From: Tetranychus cinnabarinus
Taxonomy: Eukaryota; Arthropoda; Arachnida; Trombidiformes; Tetranychidae
NCBI GenBank assembly: GCA_022266195.1
Contig: WHVY01000003.1
Location: 4,278,001-4,342,000 of the forward strand
DNA length: 64,000 bases
Direction of reading: 5' to 3'
Shown: in pieces, positions 46,801-58,800 of the stretch
Layout: each line of letters begins with the position of its first letter
Numbering within the stretch: position 1 is the stretch's first letter
Program-made: the position numbers and the translations under genes
The notes under the pieces: model-generated
Database searches by the model: none
What the model was told of the DNA's origin: nothing
What the model saw: the letters and a program-made list of their open reading frames with translations, nothing else

Positions 46801-49800
46801 GATCCTGAGTAATTTGCAAATTGTTAAACAAATAAAACTGCAATCAATTAATTTAGTGAACAAAAAAGCAAATGAAGAAGATATTTTTAACTCAAAAATA
46901 ACATTTTTGATCGTAATTATTGTTACAGCCGTTCAAGATGAAAGACAGTCTCAAAATTTTAACTTTACATTTTTCAATCAAACAATTCATTATTAACTGG
47001 TTGCGAAAATAATGTAAATACCTGCATTAATATTTAAAAATGGGTTTATTAACAGTTTACTGATTTGTGATTTAAATTAGCAAAGGTTGAATCTATCTCT
47101 TAATCGATGTGCAAAAGTCCATTGCTATTTGAATTATGTTGAGCAGAAAGTTTTGCATGAAAAAGTCGAATGCTTAGTAAAACTAAAATCTGTAAGTCAA
47201 TGCATAAAATGCTGAAAGATGCTGAACTATTAAAAATAATAATAATTTAATAAAAATTAAATCTACTGCGTTCCAAGTTTAGTTGCAATTGTAGGCCTCG
47301 TGATTTTGTGATTAACTTGCGACTAAAAAGATTTCTCAGTTTTCAGATTCTGAATGTTCGCTGAAAAATTGCTCCAATGCACTCTTCTGATCTGGTTACA
47401 TCTGATTATCAGTAGAGCATCTGGTAAAAAAATCCAGAACCGAACTTGAAAAAGCACTCAAAGCCAGTGTGATAAAGCAATTTTTGGGTTTCTTTTAGAG
47501 CTTACAAGAAACAATGAAGTTAATTGCAGTCATTTCATTGATTAGTAACTTTAAGATTTGCTTTTAAAAATTCAATTTTCTGCAAAACTTTCTGGTCAGC
47601 TCACCTAGTAATGGGTAATGCACATGGAACATAATGCTCTCAATGGTTTGTTTAAATATTTGATTTTGTGCTAATCTGATTGATCTACATCATCATTTGC
47701 AAAATAATCATGCTTTGTTTGTTTGAAAAGCTAGTGACAGTGTATTAGATTGCTTTGATGTAATGTTAAACGGCGTCTTCCACCTTTTTCAATATTGTTT
47801 ACTGGATTGAATAAGATTTTGTTTTCTTATCCAAGCAGTTGATACTAACCTGTCATTTTTACGATGAATTATTGATAATATAATGATGGAAGAGAGGATA
47901 AGTGCACCACCAAGGGATCCAATCAATATAACAATCTATTGAAGGAAAAAGATTGAAAATGTTATAAAAAGATGGCAACAGTAACAAGAAGGATTGATGA
48001 AAAGAAATGCAAAGTAAATGGTTTTTTCTTCTTCATCGAGTTTACCATTTTGGTAATTGGTCAAATAGGCCTTTATAAATACACACAAATAGGATTGTCC
48101 CAGTTCTGTGTGAACTTCAATTGATTAACTAATCAATACAATCAGAAAACTAATTATAAACCAGAAAAAATTTAAAAGAACGAGAACAACATTGAATAAA
48201 AATAACGGCTATTAGGTTAAAGACATTTCAAGATAATCATTTTCAATTAACAAATGCATTTTCCATCATCTTTGGTGAATGCATGGCAATGGAAAATAAT
48301 GTTATATTAATCGATTGATTCTGATTTAATTTAATCATTAACGGCAATAAAAGGTCCAACCAGATTCAATTTGAATAGACTGGACAGTCTTTTTTTCCCA
48401 CTAATGGGAAAGGTTGACATCATTTTGAATTCAACTTTTAATTTCTTTGCGATTCCCTTTTCTCCTGACAGAATCAAATGATTTACCAGGGAAACCATTA
48501 TTACTAATGATAGTCAACACATCAACATGAACCACAACATTTGTAAAAATTTAATTCTGTTTACTTGAACTCATGTTACACTTGATTGTTGACTGATTAC
48601 AATTCAATGTCACATGTAAATCTGGTCAACTTTAAGGCTTTAAAAACCTGGACCAGGCACTTTGCAATTGAATAAAATTTGGTGAATAAATTTGTGGTTC
48701 ATGGAGAAATGATTATTGTTGAAATTTGCTTAATAACTAGCATCCAGTAGAAGCAATCAATTAACATATTTTGGGCAAAATCATTGCATGACTTTGAATT
48801 AATGAATTAAAAATCACTAGATCATCAAGTTACATCAAACAATTGAATAGCAAATTAACCAGAAAATGCTCTCATTTGTACCAACGATGTTGGGCAAAAG
48901 AGCGGACAAGATTAAGATTTTAAATTGTTGACTATTGGGATTGAAATTAAATTGTAAATGGTTTAATTACCTTTCGCACTGAATAAACACTATCAGTTGA
49001 GTTTCGATTTTGATTGTAAATCCTTTCTTGAGACGGAATGGGTTTGTTTACTTGAATCAGTTTTGGGTTTTTGGGTAAACCAGCTGAAATGGGAAAAATT
49101 GGTTTATTAGGTTTATTGAGTTTTAATGATTCAATTAAAGTGGTTCAATATTTTTTGCTGTTTCAACCTTTGATTCATGCCTCATAATTCAAGTTCAATG
49201 TCAATGTTTAGTAAATTGTCTTCTTACCTGTAACAGCATCCACTGATATGGTTTTATTATCTTCACCGTAGGAGTTAACAGCAACCAAGGTATAATTACC
49301 CAGAATTTTAGTTCCTGTTGTTTGAATTTCAAGGCATCCTAGACAATTTAAAGTAACGTTAATTAATCCTGTTCATTAACTTCAATCTTGTTAACAATGT
49401 TTAATCAAATATGAAGAGTAAACCCAAAAAAGAACAACAAAGTTAAATTTTTCAATATAAACCTTTTTAATTGTTAATTAGACCATGGATCAAAATAAGC
49501 TAAGTCAATGAACAAAATACCTTTCAACAAATGTTTGACAAAAATTCATTCTGTTCATTCTTGATTGGAATTAATTTGAATAAATGAATCAATATTTACT
49601 TTTCAAGTTATCTTAATGATTAATCTATGAATGTACTTATTCTGTAATTTTTGTCTTATAATGATGGATAGACTGAATGATTATTGAATTATTCAAGTTG
49701 CTTTTTGTTTCATGGCTTGTCAGAATCACAGAGTAAAAATTCAATCTCAAATTCATAAAATTGAATTGCAATGCACTTTATCCTGAAATGACCAGAAGTT

Positions 49801-52800
49801 AATGGATTGCACTAAACCATTGTCAACCAACTTTTCAGTTTTTCAATAATGAATTATCAATTTTATTAATGGTTAAGTAAATAATTGTCTTTTTTATCTA
49901 TTAATTATCCGATGAAGATTCAATGTCTCTAATTGTCTGATTGAAATGACAATATATTTCACATGATTCCATGAAATCTTTGCTTCTTCATCAACACTTT
50001 TTGATAAGTTTGCATGAACTTGTATTGATAATCATTTTTGATGCACTCGTTTGTTTATTGACTCTCATTGATTTGAAATGAAATTGATAGACTTAGATTA
50101 ATTGGCATAAACAACCCTCAATAATTAGATTTTAATAGCTAATCAGCTTTTCTTCAACAATTATTTTATAAATTAATAAGTTTAGTCAATTCTTGGATCA
50201 ATTTGAATATAAATTGTTAAGTAAATAAATACAAATGTCATTACAAAAAGTGACTTTTTATTTATTCATAGTAATAACTTTTCATTATGTCAGCTCAACT
50301 CCAAGTGAAGGTAACTTTTAATATTTGATTAACCAATTGGTTATTTAACTATTAATTTGCATCAATTTAGACTTGCTGAATAAAAAGAACAGCAAATATC
50401 CAAAATGGGTTAAACAGAACGATAATTTATCCGCTAATTTTGGTCAATTTGGCGATTCTCCACTTCAAATGGACTTATTTCTGGTACTGCTGAAGCTATA
50501 ATTTATTACTTCTGTTGTTCACCTGCCATAATGCATTGTAACCTCATCATTTGAATACTTGACTGGACCAAAAACACGACTTTAATGGATTAGTGCAAAT
50601 GCGATATCGACTAGTGCCATTATCGGTGGAATCACAAGTGACGACGATATAATAAAATTTACATCCTTCGATTGACTGATGCAAAAAGACTGCAAATTCA
50701 ATGGACATTTTTATATGACAGAAGAACCGTTGACGCTGAGTCTTCAAGTTGATAAAGGGTTTTGTGTTCATTGACTTTAGCCATTTAGAGATATTTTTCC
50801 TGACCATTAACAATAATTTTGCAAAAATTAAAGTCCAATGTCTAACATAATTATAATACTTGAATACATGAAAGATATTAACTGTTCAATTGCACTACAA
50901 TAACTGTCTAAATTTGCTGCTTCAACAAACTTTGGATGAAATGAAAAGGATTGGATGAAAATGTTCAAATTTAAAATTAACATAAAGTTTACTCAACAAG
51001 TTTGCTTTTAAATAATCCCAGAGATTGAAAATCAGGAACATTGTTTGCTAAATGTTGTTTATTTAAATCAACTGTTTTCCCTTGCATATAAAATATTGAA
51101 TTTCTTGACAGAAGGTCAAGGTCTGACACGAATTCAACTTCTGGTATGAACGTGTCTGAAACAAGATAATCATCGAACTCAAAATGATGTTCTGATTGAG
51201 CTTCATTGTGATCATAATCAAACTTTGTAACGTCATTCGATGCAATGAGCAACTGAAACTGATAGCAACTGTGCAGCCTGTGAAGTAACAATGAATAAAA
51301 TCGCGAGCTCAGGTGAATAAAAACACAGCCTTCAGAGTAACCACACAGATTCAACCAACAACTGTAAATATTATTTTTTGGTCACAAAATTATATGCATT
51401 TTAAACTAAATCAAGGATATTATATGTTGCTTGATTATAACCAATTTAGGCCATTTACATTTTTATTGATCAACTATCGATTGAAACAATGAGCATAAAC
51501 ATATCATTTTCAATATAAAATACGAAATGCAACTCAACATCTTACAGCTATTAGATTCAACTTTGACTTTGATTTTGGGTCTCTTGAGCAATTTGATTAA
51601 TTAAGTTAGTTTTAGCTCTTACCTTGCATCAGGTGAGGGTTTTTAGGTGATCTTATTTCAAGATCTTTAATTTCATCATTAAATTTTAACGGTTTACCAT
51701 TGAAAAACCAGAGTCGTTTTAATTTAGGAACACCAGTGATTCGGTAATTGAGACACAAATGAAATTTGACTTGAGATTCAAATGTTTCAATGCGAGGTTT
51801 ACCTAAAGGGTTCAAAGATGAAAGAGTTAATGATGACCAGTTAATATCAATAAAGTCGTTTAAAATTCAATTGTCTAGTTAATCTTGCCATTTGATTGTA
51901 CAAAACTCAATTGTCATTAAACTACAGTTTAACTTAGTTTAACAATTAATAATAGTCTAATCAAGGTTACTCTAATCGATTTAATAACAATTTCTGCCAT
52001 TGCGCATTTAAAAATGACCTTCCTAGCAAATAATTTAATAAAAATTATCTTATATTGGCATTTGCCTTGAAAAATGTCACATTTCAGTCCATTTTTGTTG
52101 TTTTAACAACAAAAATCATCATTTTGCTTCATCATCAAATGGCATTAATTAACAATCAGTTTTTTTGCGAAAAAAAAACTCATATTGAAGCTGAAAAACC
52201 GGATCGAAAGCTCTCATTTATTTTACCTGCAATTTGAAGAGTTGATTCATCTTGAACTCGACCAACCATGTTAACTCCAATACATTTGATTGAACCAACA
52301 TCGGGTCCAGTAATGTTTTCAATTACTAGTACATTGTACTCTTTAGGGTTGGCAATTGTAATCAGTGAATAAGGTCGGACTGGGTCCGATATATTGGCCA
52401 TTGTTAATCCTGATTCTGATGATTTAAGGTGAGATTTTATGAAAGATGAACTGATTCTAGAAAAAGAATCGTCTATTCGCCAGAAAACTCTGTAAATTTA
52501 AATGTTAATACAATATTAGTTATGCATTGCAAAACAATTGCATAGCATTTTAAACAATTGAACTCAATAAGTTTTCTGTAAATTGCAACAGAAGATTCAG
52601 CCGTTGTGATCTTAATTTGCTTATCAGAATCTATTAAGTTAACCATAAACTCATCATTGACCAGTTTAATAGCTTAAATCAAAGTACGATACTTGAGCCA
52701 ATTGCTGTTTGTTTTTCAAGCTAGAGCTAAGCCTTCTTAGGTTGCAAGTGAATTACCTTGGAGTTGGACTGCCGGTCACATGGCACGTAATTGTTATTGA

Positions 52801-55800
52801 TTGGCTTTCGTTGATGTTAATTGACTTTGGATCTACAGTTACTTTTGGTAAATCTGGGAACACGGAAACAAATGAAATGAATATTAAATTAGATAGTCAG
52901 ACAATGGATTTTTCAATGAAAAGATTCCAAGAAAAGTTGCAAAAAAATATAATCAATTATGTTAAACACGGAAAGGTATTAGACTGGACAACCTCGAGAG
53001 TAAATTCATGCAAGGTTCTGTATCTTTGCGCAAAGAGAAGCAACTTTATTTTCAAATTACAGTCAATCGACAAACATTATGAAACAAACAAATTAAACCT
53101 TCTCCTGGGTCGATTACTTTGTAATATTTTTCACTATTTGACTGTAAGTTTATCCAAATGTTTGCTTGATGCGCATATAAACCCCAAAAAAAGGAACCAT
53201 TTTTTCTCGTTATTGTATTATTTGGAAAACATTTAATCATCAGAAATGCAATAGGAAGTCATGGGAATGACGAGGAAAATAGGTGAGTGAATAAGATGAT
53301 GAGAAACCATGAAAATGATGATGATAAAAGGTAGGGTTAGGTTGGCAAAATTGCATTGGGTTGGGTTGTTGGTTATTTTGGGTTAACTTCAAGTATACTT
53401 TTCATCAGTCTGACTGAGGGAAAATAAAAGCATTTCAATTGTCTTTTTTTTGCAGACAATTTCAATTCCAAGTCGACCTGCAGGTTTTTAGCTCGTTTTT
53501 TGGGTTTAATTTACTGGTTTTTTGCAGTTCTCTGGTTAAGTGCAATTGCAATTTACTCACCACAATCATCGATCGATGCTTGCAAGAGATTCTCGGTTGA
53601 ACCATTTTTATGTATACATGTTATTTTGTCCCAATAAGGTCCTAGGTTTGAGCCACCATCTATCATATTCAATTGGATCCACTTATTACTACAATTGCAT
53701 GCCAATGGATTGCCAGTCATGATACTATTGGGAGGATCAATATAAATATCATCATGAATAAAAATAGCATGAAAATGAGGATATCCAGTAAAGGTTCAAG
53801 ATGAAAGATTGGGAAACTAAAAAGGTTTACATTGGGTTTGTATTGAGTAAAAAACAAATGGCTTGAATGCAGAAAGTGTACTTGGACTATTGATTTTGGT
53901 AAAACATTAGTGCTATCAAATCGAGATTTGAAGGGATCATCAAGTACGAAATGATTACCAAAATAATTATACCAAATTGAAAGCAGAACGCAATTTATCA
54001 AACAGTCAATCTTCATGTTATCAAGTCAACTACTATTAATATTATTCAAATACAATTGTTCATGGTCAATGCAAAATACTGCAATAAGAATCAATTGCTT
54101 ATGAGATTTTTACTTCAACATCAAGTTTAAAGATAAATGGTGAAGCAATTTGTTAATTCCTTGATTCGCAATTTAACATCTCTTGGAAGTAGATGAGAAA
54201 CTTGGATTTTATTTTCATCAACATTGGAAAAATCTATGAACCATTTGTATAAATCAATAAATCACATTGGATTCTGTGAGAAATTAAAATTGATTGGTTT
54301 ACTTACATTGTTGGCAAGTTAGTTTGATCAAAAACCATCCAAGGTAAGGTTTGTAATTTATTCAATCTGAGATCACTGAAAGTATACAAAAAGTGAAGTT
54401 AGAGGTTGAGAAGTAAATCGTTGAAATAAGCAAAGCATTCAAATTTGCAATACAATTTTGATCACTTATTGATGAGTAATTAATTGCTTTATAATGGGAA
54501 CTGTTCATTTATTGTCTTTGGTTTGACTAGTCGTTAATGACAGCAACTAACCAAATTGTAAATTACACCAATTTAAGTCAATTTGTTCGTAAAAACTGAT
54601 TATATTTGCGGTTATCAACCATCAACATCATTACCATCTTTATATAAAATTGTAATCGATCAATTCTAGCTATTTACAGTCCAAGAGAGTCACAAAATGG
54701 TATTGCTTTTAGTTATAATTTGTACAATTTCAATTGCAATTTCAAATGGATCAATCATTAATAATCGGAATCAATTGTTGAAAGGGTAAGTTTTCGTGAT
54801 TAAATAATTCATTTCAATAATGATCTTGTTTGTGCAGAGACTTTACAGATAAGGTGAACAATCAGTCAGTTTGTTTGCCAAATCAATTTCACTGTTTTAA
54901 TGGTCCCTGTATAAATCAAGAGTACAGATGTAATGGTCTAATTGAGTGTCCACAAGGAGATGATGAACAGTCCTGTCCACCATTACCATCGCCAAAGGAG
55001 GACAGATGTGCCTATCAGTGTCAAGAAAGCAAACGATGTATTCCTAGGTCACTACTCTGTGATGGAAAGATTCAATGCCTGTTAGCTGATGATGAACTTC
55101 ATTGTAATTTTGCTATGGGTGTTACTGGTCAACAATCTGGTAAAAGTTCATCTGTATCACAATTGAATGGAGCTAATCCTCCGCTTAATCAAGCAATTGC
55201 TATGAGTGATACAGAAAATCAAAGCAATGTCCACAGTATCAACAGTTTCGACCCTCCTAAGGATGATTCTGGTTATGTTTTTGTTAATTTTGGCCCAAGT
55301 AAGTTAATTTTGAGTGACTCTTTGTAAATCAGGGTTTTTTTGCTAACCAACAAGTTTACTATACTCTAATCATCATCTGACTTAGATGATCAATCATAAG
55401 TTGTCAGATGATTATCATCATGGTTGTCACAAATGATAGCTCTACATAAAGCTTTCATATCAATTGGCTGTCATTTGAATCATCAATTCAATGGCTATTT
55501 AGAGGTATAATAAAGAAATCAAATAAATGCTCTTCAATAACAGTAAACTAACAATTTATGGTGGTAAATAAAATAATTAAAATATTCTTGGATTGATTAC
55601 AGCATTTGAATGTAAGGTTGTTATTTGTTGAAAAAAAGCTATTGACAATTAAAGAGATTGAAGATGCTCAAGATGAATCTGTGTAATGAATGATGATTGA
55701 CGATCAACACTAATCATGATTTAAACTCTATTTTTGATTGTCACAGTTATCAATGGAGATAAAAATGTCAACGGCGATGGGAATAAAATTAATAATGGAA

Positions 55801-58800
55801 ACGGTAACGGCAATGGCAATGGTAACGGCAACGGGAGAAACAATAGCGATGGCAATCGTAGTTACAACAATAATACAATTATTTAACTGGTTAATAATAA
55901 TTCTACATCTGATGATAACATTTTATGCAATTAAGATACCAATTACAAAATAAAACAAGTAAAAAGTAAAGGCAATAAACAGTAAATAATAAATAAATAA
56001 ATCTGTAAATGAAAATAATTGCGCTTTTTAATTTACTTTTACTGCTACCATCTTCAGGGTTAAACTTTAACCCTTCACTTGATACCTCAGCTTAACGGCT
56101 TTGAGTAACTGTTTTAACGAACCGGCTTACGCGGCTTTAGCTGACCAGCGTTTTATTTTGTAAAAGTGTTGATTGATTAAAAATGTAAAATCTTTCAATT
56201 TGAATTAATGTCTATCATTAAGTTAAACATCAGTTGTATTTTTGTGTAACCAAATTAAGTTAATACGACAAAATAATGTGATAAACTTTTGTTGAGCAAC
56301 CCTTCTATCTTGTGTATTACCTTCTGGTTACCTTCCTTGTTTTCATGTTAACCGTTGACATGTTAAAAATAATTTGCAGTTTTGTTCACTGTCCATAAAC
56401 TGAAGGATTGTAATTGAAGTTGATCAAGAGTTAAATATATTATTACCATCGTCACTATATTTGCCTCGTTTTTGGGCTATTTCAATGCTTTCTGCTAACT
56501 CATAACTTGTCTCAAGGACATTCCCAGGTAACATTTTTTTTGTCATCCATTTTTATCTTACTTTTCTCTCTGTCTAATTCATCTCTCTATCTCATTTCTG
56601 TCTATCTTTCAGCTATTAGGTGGAACAAAAATTGATTTAGTTTCCAGTAATATAATTATAATTATTATAATGTAAAGAGAGTGATAATGTTTGAGGCTCT
56701 TTACAATCTTTAAGACAACATTATCACGGGATCAATGGAGTTACAACGTTAGTTTGGCAGGATGGTTCAAATTTAATGTAGTTCATTTCTGATTGGAATC
56801 AGGTAAATTCCCTATTAATTAGCAGTTTCTCTTCTACTCTGACGGCGATGATGATGATGATGATAACGATTTACAAATCGCTGAGGCATCATTTAACCTA
56901 ATACAAGCCATTATTCGTTCAATCGTTTTCAATAACGTTTCCAACAAAATCTTCCCGATGAAACTTTTTTTCAAATCACTGCATTTCTTTAATAATTATT
57001 TTTTTTTGTTTCTTTCACAGGTAAAATGCTGTCTACCTTGAACAAGTGAAAATCTAAGTAAATTCATGACTGAATAATTTTTTCATTCTTATTTTGCAAA
57101 TTACTAGCTATAAATACTAGTTTATCATTTGCTATTTTCACTCACTTTATATAAGTGCAGGTTAGATAGCTAATCAGGTTAATCTGATTAATCTGGTTTA
57201 TTTGATGGTAAAGGGTAACATTGGTGTTATTTAAAACGCATAAATGTGATTTATAACATTGACAGCCTTTAACTACTCATCAAAATTAACTTGTTAACTT
57301 GAAATTACTTACATTTTTTCTAATTTTTTGTTACTTTTGAATGCATTCTCTTCAATTATAGCCAAACCACTGTTGCTGATTGTCCTGGAGAAGAAATTGC
57401 AATTAAAGGAGGAATTAGAAAGCGTAAAATTCAAAATTCAACTATTACAATTGTCAACTTTTTACTTACAGTGTTGTTATGCTTGGATAAAAGCTTAAAT
57501 CTTTGTCTTTTAACAACGTTAAATCGGCTTGATTCTCAATGATTCTGTGGCAATTAAACAAATAAAAGATTGGTTAATCATTGAAATACTTCAATTGTAA
57601 AAACAAATAAATTATTGATTTAACAATCAATTCAATCACTAAACTAGTTGACCAAGGTTTGTAAAGTTGTTTTCCAGTCTTTAGTTTTCATAATTTTTTC
57701 ACCAATCAATATTTCCAAACAAAAAATAGTAAGTTTATCATTATTTATCTGAAATTGTTATTTTTAATGCAAAATTCAATATTTCCAACATTCAATTAAA
57801 TCTGACGGTTATCTAGTGAATTTAAATAACAATTATGTTCGCTGTTAGCTGTAAATGAATTCAACTAAATTTGATTCAAGATCAACCCATCGTTTTCAAA
57901 ACTAATAGCCTGTAAGTTGAACAACTTGACAATTTTTGTAGCAAATTCAATCAAAAAGCCAAAAAAGTTACAAAGTAAAAATATATGCAAAAGAAAAGAT
58001 GAAATGCAAAAATTGATTTAACATTAAATCGTCCATAAAACGATATTTAAATTGACAATCATGGAAGAGGCCAAAGAATAACATAAGTTTTGCAGCCTGG
58101 ATTAATGCAAATCAGGTCTAAAAGTAGAAAATGTGAATCTGATCTGAAACCCATGAAACGACTTTGCCTGATAAGAGCAAAAATGCAATGTTTTTCAATG
58201 TCCTTTAACACCCTAGATGACCTAAAATATTATTCCGGTTACTGTTATCATTAATGATAAAGCCAATAAATTGGGTTCTCATAGTCTATTCAAATGTTAC
58301 TGTTGATGACTCGTTCACATTGCGAAGTAAAAAACAACAGTTTAAAATGTGAAAAAATATTTAATCAGCTTGTTTCAATGCAATCAGTTGAGTTAATTTT
58401 TTCTGGTTTCACTGATTTTTGCATTTACATCATTTGCCTAAAAATACTGGTTATTATTGTAATTGTGTTTAGGTCTACTTTTGGTACCTAAAGATATTGA
58501 TCAAAATCTCTTGAGCAACTCCAATACGAATATGCATAATATTTATATCAAGTTAATTGTTTCTTTTCTGGTTGCTCACTCTATTATTGTTGTTGTATTA
58601 TAATTATGTAGTCTAAATAGTCAATGGCAACCAATATCAATGTTTAAGCATTTTCCTTGCACAAATACAAATTCGGGTTGAAACCACGCAAATCAGGTGA
58701 AAATAGATCAACTTACATATTTATAAATTTAGGTTGACTCTGTTTAGGTTTACCTTTTGTGATGAGACTTAATTGTAATTCAATTGTAACTTAGATACTC

